DNA of 64,000 nt from contig JAGTRW010000021.1 in assembly GCA_018262095.1 (NCBI GenBank), positions 1-64,000 on the forward strand, read 5' to 3'. Positions 1-9,502 of this stretch are shown here, piece by piece. The notes beneath the pieces are model-generated. The model saw nothing but the letters and a program-made list of their open reading frames with translations, had not been told where the DNA came from and searched no databases. Position 1 is the first letter of the stretch. Every line of letters begins with the position of its first letter. This DNA comes from Pseudomonadota bacterium. Lineage in GTDB: Bacteria > Pseudomonadota > Gammaproteobacteria > Burkholderiales > Rhodocyclaceae. The position numbers and the translations under genes are program-made.

Positions 1-3000
1 GTCGCGATCGACGGTGGTGCTCGCGACGGTCAGATCGTTGCCGGCGCTGGCGAGCAGCGTACGCTCGGCTTCGATGCTGCCGCCGAGGACGGTAAGGTCA
101 TGCGCCGCCTGCACCGCGACGTCGCGGCCGGCGATTCGTCCGCGCAGGTCGGCGATGTTTTCTGCGCTGAGCGCGACGACCTGCCGCCCGGCGATCGTGC
201 CGCTGGTGACGAGATCGCCCGCGGTCTCGAGCCGCACGTCGTTACCGGCGATCAGCGCACCGCTCGGGGCGAGGTCGCCGTCGCGGACGCGGGCATAGAC
301 CTGCGGCACCAGCACCTTGCTGGTCGTTCCATCGGCCAGCGTCACCTCGCGCTCGACGAGCCAGACGATGTCGGTGGTGAGCCGCGCCATCTGCGCTTCG
401 GAGAGCGCCACGCCTGGAATGAGCAGCCATTCGCGCGCCACCGTCGCCCCGGCGGCCATCAGCGCGCGGTACTGCGCTTCATCGGAGGCGTAGCCGGAAA
501 GGAAACGACGGCCAGTGAGTTCAGCGACCTGTTCAAGGATCAGGCGCTGTTCGTAGAAGCCGTCGCCCAGGCGTTTTTGCGTCGTCGCGGGGTCGAGCGC
601 GAGGGCGCCGAGCAGGTAGTCGCTGGAAAGCCAGGTACGGTAGCTGGCGAACGCCGGGTCGGTCTCGACGAGGTAGCGCCCGGCCGGGTCGGGATTGACG
701 TACATCAGGCGGCTGGCTGGCAGCGCGAGCGCCAGCGCGGCGGTGGCGACGACGCCGTCCGGTCCGCTGGCGGCGCCGGTTGCGGCGACGCGCGTGATGC
801 GCGCCGGGGCTGTGCCGAAGGTGCTGGCAGTGTTGGCCGACGAGGTGCCGGCGGTCGAAGAAACGGCCTCGCCGGTGCCGGAAACGGTTTGGGCGGACGC
901 GGTGTGGACGGTCGAAGAAACGGCCTCGCCGGTGCCGGAAACGGTCTGGGCGGCCGCGGCGCCGCCGGTGCTCAGACCAACGCCGGTGACGCCGGACGTC
1001 CCGGGCGTGCTGCCGGTCTGTCCGACGACGCGTGCCGCATTTTGCCGGATGACGACATTGTCGATGCGGTTGCTGAAGCTGCCGGTGAGCGCGCCGCCGG
1101 CGCTGATGATGGCGGGCGCGCTGCCGATCAGCGTCTGCGTGCTCGAAGCGCTGGTCGTTGAACCTTGATCCCTGCTCATCCAGTGCCAGAGCCGGCTGGT
1201 GCTGGTCGTGTCGGTGAGCAGATAAAACTCTGCGCCGACGTTGGTCAGCGTCGCGCCGGTCAGCGTCATGTCGCTGCCCGACTGAATGACGCTGTAGCGG
1301 TTTTCGAGCGCTGTCGCATTGATCGCCGCGTTGCCGCCGGCGCGGATGACGGCGGCCGGCGAATCGGCGCTGACGACGTCGCGCTGGCTGACGCTGGTGG
1401 AAACGACGTTGGTGACGTAGTCGCAGTCGTCGGTATCGACGCAGATCTGGCGGTAGCTATACTGCAGCGGACCACGCGCGGCGAGGTTTCTAGCCATCCG
1501 GTCGATGTACTCGGGATGCTCGGCGGCGATCGTTTCGATGAGCAGTTGCCAGATCTTGTGCGAGTCGTCGAGTGCCGACAGCGGCTGCCCGTTGACGGCG
1601 GCGGCAAGCCGACTGCGATATGTTGCATCGAGCCCGCCGCCGACCGGGCCGGTGTAGCCGGTCAGATCGCCCCAGATAGTGTCGGGCACATAACCTTCGT
1701 AAGGCAGAGGTGGGGGCCGGCTATACGGGCCGACCGGCTGATCCGGGTCATACGGCGGCAGGTTGTCGGGACCGACCGGCTTGTCCGGGTCGAAGGGCGG
1801 TGGCGGGTTGAGGAAGGCCACCAGCGCTGCGTCGGGGCCGCCGCCCAGGAGCCTGGTGATGGCGTCGAGGTATCGCTCGCGAATGTAACTCACCCAGGGC
1901 CCCATCCCGGTCTTCATGGCCCCCCAATTAAATCGCAGGTCGGGATCGTAGTCGAGCAGCGCGATTCCGCTCGTCGGCGTGCCTGAGGTGATGCGCGTCG
2001 TGGCGAAGGTGGTCTTTTGGTTAATGAGGCTGGCCGTGTTGATCGTCAAGTTGCCGAGCGCTTCGATCGTGGCGCTGGCGTTGGTGATCGCCCCAGCTTG
2101 GCCAATGGCCCGGTGGTTGGCGTCAAGCGCGCCGCCGATGGCCAGGTCGCCGGCCGAAAAGATCAGCGCGCCGTCGCGGTTGTCGATCGCCCAGGCGCCG
2201 ATGTCGAGGCGATCGCGCGCCGCGATGACCGGTGCGACGCCGCTTTCGGGGTGGTTGTTCACCGCCGACGCGGCGATGGCGAGGTGGTTGCCGTAGATGC
2301 GTCCGGTGCCGAGGTTGTCGACGCTGGCGGCGTTGATGAAGGCGTCGCCGCCGTCGATCAGCCCGCGGTTGGTCAGCGTTCCCGCACTCCAGATCTGCAG
2401 CGTTCCGGCGGCGATCTTGCCGGCGGCCGTGTTGTCGAGCGTGGCGGCCTGGACGGCGAGCGTGTTGCCGGCCTGCAGCGTGCCGCTGTTGCTCAGGTTA
2501 CCCGCGGTGACGATGCTGGCGTTGCGGTCGGCGGTGATTTCCGACGTATTGACGAAGTCAGTAGCGAGATCGACCGCCAGATCGCCGTGCGAAAGGATTC
2601 GTCCGTCGCCAGTCAAGCGGCCGGAACGGATCGCGAGGTCGGTTCCGGCGATGATCGTACCGCCGGTGTTGGTTACGGCCAAGGTGCGCACCGGACTCTC
2701 GTCGCGAATGGCGAGCGTCCGCGTCGATGAAATTAGCCCGCTGGTATTTTCGAGCGCGCCGGCGCTGCGAACAGCCAGCGCGTCGACCGCGCGCAATGCG
2801 CCGCTGCGGTTGTCGATCGCGTTCGCCGCAACAATGAGCGAACGGCCTTCGAGGCCCTTGTCGTCGGCGTTGGTCCACGCATTGACCAGGCGATCGGCGC
2901 CGAGCGACTGCGTACCGGTGGCGCGCATCAGTCCGCCGCTGTTGTCGATCACGGTCGCGGTGGTGGAAAGGTCGCCGCCGGACTGAATGTCGCCGCTGCG

Positions 3001-6000
3001 GTTGTCGAGCGCCGTGCCAGTGCCGAGCGTCATGCCGGCCTGGGCCGACAGACGGCCGCCGACGTTGGTCAGATGGCTGGCGGTCACGGCCAGCGTGTCG
3101 GCCGAGGCGATCAGTCCCGATGAATTGTCGAGCGCACCGGCGGTCAGGGTGACGCTCGACTGGCCGAGGATGTTGCCGCCGGTGTTGGCGATGGTCTGCC
3201 CGTGGCTGTCGATGGTGAGCAGCCCGGCGGCCTGCAGGTGGCCGGCGACGTTGGTCAGCGTGCCGCTGGCAACATTCAGCACGCCGCCCGCGGCCACCGT
3301 GCCGCGGCTGTTGTCGAAGACTTGTTGCCGGGTGTCGATGGCGACCGATTGGCCAAGGAGCGTGCCGTTGGTGTTGGTCAGTCCGTTGCTTGAGAGGACC
3401 AGTGCGCTGGCCGCCTCGACGCGCCCGCCGCTATTGTCGAGCGCGCCGCCGAGCGTGGTGTCGAGCCGTCCGGCGACGGCACCCAGCGTGCCGCCATCGT
3501 TATCGACCCGGCCGCCCGTGGTCAATCCCAGGTCGGTTCCGGCGACGAGTTGGCCGCCGGCGTTGCTCATTTCCCCGGCGATGCGGGCATCAAGCCGCCC
3601 CTGGCTGTTGATTGTGCCGCCGTCGTTGGCCAGCGCGCCAGTCGTCGTGGTCAGCGCCAGGTCGCCGTTCGAAGCGATCTTTCCGCCGCCGCGGTTGTCG
3701 ATCTCGCCGGCAGTCAGATTGAGCGCTGCGGCGCTGGCGAGCATGCCGCCCGTGTTGTCCAAACGTCCGGCGACGCTGATCGGGCCGGAAACGATCCCGT
3801 TCTGGGTGATGCGCCCGACGCGGTTGATCAGCGAATCGGCGTTGAGTGTCAGCGAGTCGGCGGCGCCGATGACGCCCGATGAATTGTCGAGCGCACCGGC
3901 GGCGGTCAGGGCGACGCTCGCTTGGCCGATAATGTTGCCGCCGCCGGTGTTGGCGAGCGCTTGCCCGTGGCTGTCGATGGTGAGCAGCCCGGCGGCCTGC
4001 AGGCGGCCAGCGACGTTGGTCAGCGTGCCGCTGGCGACGCTCAGCGCGCCGCCCGCGGCGACGGTGCCGCGGCTGTTGTCGAAGGTCTGTTGCCGGGTAT
4101 CGATGGCAACCGATTGGCCGAGCACAGTACCGCCGACGTTGGTTAGGCCGTTGCTGGTCAGCGTCAGAGCAGTGGCCGCTTCGACGCGCCCGCCGCTGTT
4201 GTCGAGCGCGCCGCCGAGCGTGGCGTCGAGCCGTCCGGCGACGGCGCCCAGCGTGCCGCCGACGTTATTGACCCGGCCGCCCGTGGTCAGACCAAGATCG
4301 GTGCCGGCGACGAGCTGGCCACCGGCGTTGCCGATTTCCCCAGCGATGCGGGCGTCAAGCCGCCCTTGGCTGTTCACCGTGCCGCCGTCGTTGGTCAGCG
4401 CGCCAGTCGTCGTGGCGAGTGCCAGGTCGCCGTTTGTAGCGATCTTGCCGCTGCCGCGGTTGTCGACCTCGCCGGCGGTCAGATTGAGCGCGGCGGCGCT
4501 GGCGAGCATGCCGCCCGTGTTGTCGAAACGTCCGGCGACGGTGATTGGCCCGGAAACGACGCCGTTCTGGGTGATGCGCCCGACGCGGTTGATCAGCGAA
4601 TCGGCGGTGAGCGTCAGCGAGTCGGCGGCGCCGATGGTGCCCGATGAATTGTCGAGCGCACCGGCGGTCAGGGCGACGCTCGCCTGGCCGAGGATGTTGC
4701 CGCCGCCGGTATTGGCGATGGCCTGTCCGTGGCTGTCGATGGTGAGCAGCCCGGCGGCCTGCAGGCGGCCGGCGACGTTGGTCAGCGTGCCGCTGGCGAC
4801 ATTCAGCGCGCCGCCAGCGGACACGGTGCCGCGGCTGTTGTCGAACGATTGTTGCCGGGTGTCGATGGCGACCGATTGGCCGAGGAGCGTGCCGTTGGTG
4901 TTGGTCAGTCCGTTGCTCGAAAGCGCCATCGCAGTGGCTGCTTCGACGCGGCCACCGCTGTTGTCGAGCGCGCCACCCAGGGTGGCGTCCAGCCGTCCGG
5001 CGACGGCGCCCAGCGTGCCGCCGGCGTTATTGACCCAGCCGCCTGTGCTCAAGCCAAGGTCGGTGCCGGCGACGAGTTGGCCGCTGGCGTTGGTTAACTC
5101 GCCGGCGATGCGGGCGTCAAGCCGCCCCTGGCTGCTCACCGTGCCGCCGTCGTTGGCCAGCGCGCCAGTCGTCGAGATCACTGCCAGGTCGCCGTTCGCA
5201 GCGATCTTCCCGCCGCCGCGGTTGTCGATCTCGCCGGCGGAGAGATTGAGCGCAGCGGCGCTGGCGACCGAGCCGGCGGTGTTGTCGAAGCGGCTGGTGA
5301 CGGCAACGTTGCCGCTGCCCTGGCCAGTCTGCGTGATGGACCCGCCTTGGTTCGACAGCGTTCCGGCGGCAATGGCGAACGTCGCGCCGAGTGTCGAAGC
5401 GCCGTCGAGGAGGGCGTTTCCGGCGGCGATGACCAGTGCGCCGCGGCTTTCGATGCGCCCGCCGTTGCCGTCGAGTCGGTTCGTCGCGAGAGTGAGCTTG
5501 CCGTCGCCTGCGTGTTCGATGTGCCCGCCGGTGTTGTCGACGGCGGCAGCCGAGACCTTGAGATCAATGCCGTTGCTGGCGATCTGGCCGCTACGGTTGT
5601 CGAGGTTGCCTGCCAGCGCCACGCTGAGCGCATTGGCGCCGGAATGGCGAATCGTGCCTTGCGCGTTGACGACGTCATGGGCGGCAAGGTCGAGCCTGTC
5701 GGCGACGAGCAGCGTACCGCCACGATTGTCGAGCAGCGCTCCAGCAAGGCGCGCACTGGTCACCGCAATGGAACCGCTGTTGCGGACGGATTGTACGGAT
5801 TCGCCGCTGACGTCGAGTCGGCTGAGCGCCAGCGTCCCGGCATTGGCGAGCCCCGCGCTGGCGCTCAGCGACACCGCGCCGCTGGCGGCGATCGTTCCGC
5901 TGTTGTCGATGGCGCCGTGCATGGCGATGAGCCCGTCGGCGAGCCCTGCCGTCGTGGTGGGAGCGACTGCGACAGCCGAGGCATTGGTGCCGCCGGTCGA

Positions 6001-7317
6001 GGCTACATTGCCGATCAGCGCGCCGGCCGCGTTGGCGACGCGACCGGCGCTTACGACCAGCGCCTGTGTGCCGTTCTGGCGCAGCGTTCCGCCGTCGTTG
6101 ACCAGGCTGTCGGCGTGGATGGCCAGGCGCTGCCCTTCGATCGTTCCCTGCCTATTGGCCAGTTGCCCCGTGGTGTCCAGGCTGAGTTCTCGGCCGGCGT
6201 GCAGCAGGCCGCTATTGACGACGTCGCCGACGCTCGCCAGCGTCAGATTGTTTTCGCTGGAAAGCGTGCCGGCGTTGTCTATCCCGCGCGTGCTGATGAT
6301 CAGCGGGAGGTCGCCGCTGATCAGCGTACCCGGGTTGACGAGCTTGCCGTCGGCGGTGACGACGACTTCGCCGGCAGCGGCGCCGATCGTTCCGGCGTTG
6401 CGCACCCCGACGCCGGCCTCGGTACCGACCAGGACGATCTTGTTGGCATACATGCCGCCGAGATGCGCGACGTCGATGGCGAAGGCCGGGGCGGCAGCGC
6501 TGCCGGCGATCGGCGTCGCCAGGACGTTGGCGGCGTCGACCTGGTTGGCGCCGGCAGTGACTTTGAGGTCTTTGGCCCACACCCCGGCGTTGATTTCGAC
6601 CGCGCGGGCGATGAGGTCGGCGTAGTCGACGTGGGAAGCGTCCATCCCGGCGCCTTCGACGCGGATCGTTCCGCCTTCGACGCGGTAGCCGTCTAGACTG
6701 CCGCCGTTGACGATCGGCGTGCCGGTGGTGAGGGTGGCGCGGTTGGCGTTGATGAAGCCGCAGCCCGCGCAGGTGACGCCGGCCGGGTTGGCGATGACGA
6801 CCTGGGCGTTGCTGCCGGCGACTTCGACGTAGCCGCGCAGCAGGCTGGGGTTGGCCGAGGTCACCTGGTTGAGGACCACCCGCGCGCTACCGGTGGCGAG
6901 CCAGGGATTGCCCGATACCCAGCCGCCGAGCTGGGTCTGGGTGTTGCTGCGCGAGTTGTTGAGAATGGCGCCCGCCGATTGCACGTCGAACTGGCTGTAG
7001 CTGTTGCGTGAGACGCCGGCGGCGCTCGGCGTCTGGATGTTGATCAGCGGCACGCCGTTGCCGGCGCTGAGGACGGTCGGCTGCTGGTTACCCGGCGCGT
7101 TGCGGTAAGCGACGATCTGCGCGTGGGCTGCGCTGAAAGCCAAGCCCAGCGCGGCGAGCAATGCGAAGCTCAGCGCCCGCAGGGTTGCCCAGTACGGCGC
7201 CGCTGGCCGCTGGTCGGGCTGCCGGGCTGATTTGCCATCGCCGCTCGCCGTTTCGGCGACCACCATCAGCTGTCCGCGCGTGTCGTTGAAGACGATTCGG
7301 TAGAGGTGCTTGTTCAT
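1..7317 (-). CDS. Giant two-partner-secretion exoprotein (TpsA, filamentous haemagglutinin/CdiA-like), C-terminus off the window
   Basis: One open frame runs from the ATG at 7317 to the window edge (2439 codons, no stop seen where I checked). A GGAGGAG ribosome site lies just upstream. The N-terminus (MNKHLYRIVFND...) is an extended signal peptide region of the kind used by autotransporters and TPS exoproteins. About residues 60-190 form the TPS secretion domain, with an NPAGVTCAGCGFIN motif. Most of the rest is short beta-helix repeats of the type LDNSGGxI / LTNxxGxL. Residues about 1830-1880 are proline-rich. Near residues 2190-2330 is a block (LVETDPAF, WLSSDYLL, KRLGDGFYEQ, LTGRRFL, TTDIVWLV) typical of CdiA-class proteins. 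Its transporter lies immediately upstream on the same strand. The role is probably adhesion or contact-dependent toxin delivery. The toxin and immunity regions, if any, would be beyond position 1. Repeat structure is described separately. Confidence 0.9.
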   Translation of the reverse strand, partial: MNKHLYRIVFNDTRGQLMVVAETASGDGKSARQPDQRPAAPYWATLRALSFALLAALGLAFSAAHAQIVAYRNAPGNQQPTVLSAGNGVPLINIQTPSAAGVSRNSYSQFDVQSAGAILNNSRSNTQTQLGGWVSGNPWLATGSARVVLNQVTSANPSLLRGYVEVAGSNAQVVIANPAGVTCAGCGFINANRATLTTGTPIVNGGSLDGYRVEGGTIRVEGAGMDASHVDYADLIARAVEINAGVWAKDLKVTAGANQVDAANVLATPIAGSAAAPAFAIDVAHLGGMYANKIVLVGTEAGVGVRNAGTIGAAAGEVVVTADGKLVNPGTLISGDLPLIISTRGIDNAGTLSSENNLTLASVGDVVNSGLLHAGRELSLDTTGQLANRQGTIEGQRLAIHADSLVNDGGTLRQNGTQALVVSAGRVANAAGALIGNVASTGGTNASAVAVAPTTTAGLADGLIAMHGAIDNSGTIAASGAVSLSASAGLANAGTLALSRLDVSGESVQSVRNSGSIAVTSARLAGALLDNRGGTLLVADRLDLAAHDVVNAQGTIRHSGANALSVALAGNLDNRSGQIASNGIDLKVSAAAVDNTGGHIEHAGDGKLTLATNRLDGNGGRIESRGALVIAAGNALLDGASTLGATFAIAAGTLSNQGGSITQTGQGSGNVAVTSRFDNTAGSVASAAALNLSAGEIDNRGGGKIAANGDLAVISTTGALANDGGTVSSQGRLDARIAGELTNASGQLVAGTDLGLSTGGWVNNAGGTLGAVAGRLDATLGGALDNSGGRVEAATAMALSSNGLTNTNGTLLGQSVAIDTRQQSFDNSRGTVSAGGALNVASGTLTNVAGRLQAAGLLTIDSHGQAIANTGGGNILGQASVALTAGALDNSSGTIGAADSLTLTADSLINRVGRITQNGVVSGPITVAGRFDNTGGMLASAAALNLTAGEVDNRGSGKIATNGDLALATTTGALTNDGGTVNSQGRLDARIAGEIGNAGGQLVAGTDLGLTTGGRVNNVGGTLGAVAGRLDATLGGALDNSGGRVEAATALTLTSNGLTNVGGTVLGQSVAIDTRQQTFDNSRGTVAAGGALSVASGTLTNVAGRLQAAGLLTIDSHGQALANTGGGNIIGQASVALTAAGALDNSSGVIGAADSLTLNADSLINRVGRITQNGIVSGPISVAGRLDNTGGMLASAAALNLTAGEIDNRGGGKIASNGDLALTTTTGALANDGGTINSQGRLDARIAGEMSNAGGQLVAGTDLGLTTGGRVDNDGGTLGAVAGRLDTTLGGALDNSGGRVEAASALVLSSNGLTNTNGTLLGQSVAIDTRQQVFDNSRGTVAAGGVLNVASGTLTNVAGHLQAAGLLTIDSHGQTIANTGGNILGQSSVTLTAGALDNSSGLIASADTLAVTASHLTNVGGRLSAQAGMTLGTGTALDNRSGDIQSGGDLSTTATVIDNSGGLMRATGTQSLGADRLVNAWTNADDKGLEGRSLIVAANAIDNRSGALRAVDALAVRSAGALENTSGLISSTRTLAIRDESPVRTLAVTNTGGTIIAGTDLAIRSGRLTGDGRILSHGDLAVDLATDFVNTSEITADRNASIVTAGNLSNSGTLQAGNTLAVQAATLDNTAAGKIAAGTLQIWSAGTLTNRGLIDGGDAFINAASVDNLGTGRIYGNHLAIAASAVNNHPESGVAPVIAARDRLDIGAWAIDNRDGALIFSAGDLAIGGALDANHRAIGQAGAITNASATIEALGNLTINTASLINQKTTFATTRITSGTPTSGIALLDYDPDLRFNWGAMKTGMGPWVSYIRERYLDAITRLLGGGPDAALVAFLNPPPPFDPDKPVGPDNLPPYDPDQPVGPYSRPPPLPYEGYVPDTIWGDLTGYTGPVGGGLDATYRSRLAAAVNGQPLSALDDSHKIWQLLIETIAAEHPEYIDRMARNLAARGPLQYSYRQICVDTDDCDYVTNVVSTSVSQRDVVSADSPAAVIRAGGNAAINATALENRYSVIQSGSDMTLTGATLTNVGAEFYLLTDTTSTSRLWHWMSRDQGSTTSASSTQTLIGSAPAIISAGGALTGSFSNRIDNVVIRQNAARVVGQTGSTPGTSGVTGVGLSTGGAAAAQTVSGTGEAVSSTVHTASAQTVSGTGEAVSSTAGTSSANTASTFGTAPARITRVAATGAASGPDGVVATAALALALPASRLMYVNPDPAGRYLVETDPAFASYRTWLSSDYLLGALALDPATTQKRLGDGFYEQRLILEQVAELTGRRFLSGYASDEAQYRALMAAGATVAREWLLIPGVALSEAQMARLTTDIVWLVEREVTLADGTTSKVLVPQVYARVRDGDLAPSGALIAGNDVRLETAGDLVTSGTIAGRQVVALSAENIADLRGRIAGRDVAVQAAHDLTVLGGSIEAERTLLASAGNDLTVASTTVDRD
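854..967 (-). repeat. 57-base direct repeat (two copies) in TpsA
   Basis: The segment beginning GTCGAAGAAACGG at 854 recurs at 911, two nearly identical copies of 57 bases. On the coding (minus) strand this duplicates a Ser/Thr/Ala-rich 19-residue unit (GTGEAVSST...), probably a flexible linker just before the CdiA-like block. Confidence 0.75.
3116..5380 (-). repeat. Three tandem ~253-255-codon repeats inside the TpsA gene
   Basis: The plus-strand string CCCGATGAATTG recurs at 3116, 3875 and 4640, spaced by 759 and 765 bases (253 and 255 codons). Long nearly identical stretches follow each copy. The periods are multiples of three, so the reading frame is kept. The third copy diverges near 5290-5380. 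This looks like recent duplication of a block of beta-helix repeats that lengthens the exoprotein stalk. Confidence 0.85.
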
Positions 7318-7364
7318 GGCTGACTCCTCCGGTCAAATTCGCAGCGTTACTGTTCGTTCTTGGC

Positions 7365-9065
7365 TCAAAAGCTGAGCGTCAGGTTGAAACCGGCGGTGAC
7401 GTCCGCGGTCTCGAAGCCTTGCGGTTTATTAAGCGGCCGGCCGGCGAAGACGTCGTAGTAAAGCCCCCGGTAACTGCCGCGGGCGCCGATCACGGCACCG
7501 GTCAGACGCGTGCCGATGAGCAGCGCGGCCGACTGGCCGCCGACCTCGCCATAATCGACGGCGGCGTAGATTTCATGACCGCTCTCGCCGAGCGCGATGC
7601 CGACGTCGTTGCGGATCAGCCAGCCGCGTTCGGCCATCAGTACGCTCTCGCCGTCGAAACCGCGTACCGTGTAGCGTCCGCCGATGGCGAAGCGATCCTG
7701 CGGCACCAGCGGGGTCCGGTTCCACTGGGCGCGCCAATCGCTGGTCAAACGCAGGCGCTGCTCGCCAAGCATGAACGGCGCCGTGAGTTGCGCCTCGGCG
7801 GAAACGATGATCGGGCGTGCAGTGCCTTCGCCGAAGGCCTCTTCGGGAGCGGGCAGGGCGGCGAAGGCGCCGGTGCCATGGCGATAGGCGAGCTTGACGT
7901 TCAGGGTGGACTTGGCGATGAAAGTGCGCTGTCCCAACGCTGCTTCCCAGCCGGCCATACGGCGGTGCTGGACTTCGATTTCAGTGTCGTCGATGAAGTT
8001 GCTCGACTCGGTGAAGTAGGCGCGCAGCGAAGCCCAGGTTCGGCTTGCCGCATCGCGCCGAAGCGTACGCGTCAGCCGGATCTCGTAGTTGTCGCTGGTG
8101 CCGCTGTAGTCGTAGTTCTGGCGATCGCCGGCGACTGTCTGGTGATAACGGTTGGCGCTAGCGGTGGCGCCGAGCAGCCAGTAACCCCAGGGCAGCGAGT
8201 AGTGCGCGGTGTAGCCGCGGGTGCCGTGCTCGCCGCGGCCGTCAAGATTGTGGTTGAGGCTGGCGTAAAAAAGATCGTTGAGTCCCAGCGGGTTGTCGGC
8301 GGCGACGGTGATGCTACCCAGATACTTGCCGGTCGATTGCAGACCGCCATCGTCGGCCGACAGCGTTAGGCGCAGCGGAAAGGACTGCTTCCAGGTGACG
8401 ACGAGGTCGCTGTCGCCGGCCTGTTCGCCCGGAACAATCTTGATGTCGGCTTCGGCGGTCGGTACCCGCTTGAAGTTCTCGAGCGCCTGCTCGATGTCGC
8501 GCAAATTGAGCAGGTCGCCCGGTCGCGCCGGGAGCGCGTTGGCTGCATTGGCGCGGTCGTCGCTGTCGTCGGAGAAGCGGATCGCGCGAATGCGGCCGGC
8601 GATGACCGTCAAGCTCAGGATTCCCGTTTGCAGATCCTGCGCTTCGGCGAGCACGCGGGTGGTGACGAAACCGCGCGCGACGATGGCGTTCTGGATGCGT
8701 TTCATCACTAGGTTGATTCCCGTGCTGCCAAGACAGCGTCCGCTGGCCGGGTCATCGGCCGGGTCGGCGGCCGCCAATGCCCAGTCGAATTGCGGCGCAT
8801 CGCTCTTGAGAGTGATCGAGTGGATCGTGAAACAAGGCGTCTCGGATTGCGGCAGACGCTCGATTGCTTCGGGTGCGGCCGGCGGCAGGCGCACATCGGG
8901 GGTGCGTTCCTGTTGCTCGCGCAACGCTCGTTCGCGTTCCTGCTGGCGTTGCAATTCCTGGGCGGCGAAATCGCCGGTCTGTGCCGTGGCCTCAAGGTCC
9001 AACATCGAGCAGAGCAGGATTGCCGGCAGGCAAAGCCAGTGCCGGGCCGAGGCGGAGCGGTTCAT
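7365..9065 (-). CDS. TpsB outer-membrane transporter (FhaC/ShlB/HecB family)
   Basis: A 566-residue protein that exports its partner exoprotein across the outer membrane. From the start I chose (ATG at 9065), residues 1-28 form a signal peptide (MNRSASARHWLCLPAILL... ending ATA-Q). A Gln/Glu/Arg-rich stretch follows, then a POTRA_2-type domain around residues 80-170 (CFTIHSITL, GFVTTRV). The rest is a ShlB-type 16-strand barrel with the RYTVRGFDGE motif characteristic of TpsB proteins and a C-terminal LTLSF. The frame stays open to 9155, but that extension would bury the signal peptide. The gene lies 47 bases upstream of tpsA on the same strand, so the two are probably co-transcribed. Confidence 0.92.
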   Translation of the reverse strand: MNRSASARHWLCLPAILLCSMLDLEATAQTGDFAAQELQRQQERERALREQQERTPDVRLPPAAPEAIERLPQSETPCFTIHSITLKSDAPQFDWALAAADPADDPASGRCLGSTGINLVMKRIQNAIVARGFVTTRVLAEAQDLQTGILSLTVIAGRIRAIRFSDDSDDRANAANALPARPGDLLNLRDIEQALENFKRVPTAEADIKIVPGEQAGDSDLVVTWKQSFPLRLTLSADDGGLQSTGKYLGSITVAADNPLGLNDLFYASLNHNLDGRGEHGTRGYTAHYSLPWGYWLLGATASANRYHQTVAGDRQNYDYSGTSDNYEIRLTRTLRRDAASRTWASLRAYFTESSNFIDDTEIEVQHRRMAGWEAALGQRTFIAKSTLNVKLAYRHGTGAFAALPAPEEAFGEGTARPIIVSAEAQLTAPFMLGEQRLRLTSDWRAQWNRTPLVPQDRFAIGGRYTVRGFDGESVLMAERGWLIRNDVGIALGESGHEIYAAVDYGEVGGQSAALLIGTRLTGAVIGARGSYRGLYYDVFAGRPLNKPQGFETADVTAGFNLTLSF

Positions 9066-9436
9066 GATTGTCGGAGACACCAGACGGTCAAAGACTTGGT
9101 GCGAAATTGCTGGATCGAGCCGAATTGGATTCGAACAACTCGCCTCGGAGGGCACTTCAAATGGCGCGCAGACAGGTGATGCTAGTTTCGCACTGTGCCT
9201 GCCTCAATACCTATTCGGCATTATCTGCGTGACCAGAAACCCGTAGCTCACGCAGCATGCACCCGAAAATTGGCGGCTGGCGGCGCGCAAGGGGGGAGAT
9301 TGCCGTTTCCTCAAGACCGCAGCACGCCAAATCGACGCCGTTGGCACCTGTCGTTATCGCCCGGCGCCGAGGAAATCGGCGTAAATGAACCGAAGTCTGC
9401 TGCTGTACCATATCCATAAAAAGAGGGAGGGGTAGC
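9066..9436. other. Divergent intergenic region between tpsB and the autotransporter gene
   Basis: About 370 bases between two outward-facing transcription units. It must hold promoters for both. No clearly consensus -35/-10 pair stands out, although the rightmost 40 bases are AT-richer (around CCATATCCATAAAAAG) and could carry a -10 for the rightward gene. Short frames here have no protein-like features that I could support. Confidence 0.5.
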
Positions 9437-9502
9437 ATGGGAAAAACAGAGAACATCAAGCATCAGCGTCAAGTCGGACCGCTTTCGGGATATGGCATAT
9501 GA
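9437..9502 (+). CDS. Possible 21-codon leader peptide
   Basis: An ATG at 9437 sits behind a purine-rich ribosome site (GAGGGAGGGG, 9423-9432). It opens a 21-codon frame (MGKTENIKHQRQVGPLSGYGI) whose TGA overlaps the ATG of the next gene as ATGA at 9499-9502. The downstream gene itself has no good ribosome site, so translational coupling through this leader is plausible. The peptide resembles nothing I know. A coincidental short frame remains possible. Confidence 0.35.
   Translation: MGKTENIKHQRQVGPLSGYGI

Noticed and set aside
3116-5380. The regular repeats as a CRISPR array or mobile element
   Set aside because: The repeat unit is about 760 bases, in frame with the exoprotein, and has no spacers, terminal inverted repeats or transposase.
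2987-6625. A 1212-codon plus-strand open frame
   Set aside because: It is antisense to the exoprotein gene and follows its repeats. It is Pro/Ser/Arg/Val-rich with no fold or family. The minus-strand frame gives real ESPR, TPS and CdiA motifs.
9211-9459. An 82-codon minus-strand frame in the tpsB/autotransporter gap
   Set aside because: It starts inside the leader of the opposite gene, lacks a ribosome site and is not protein-like.
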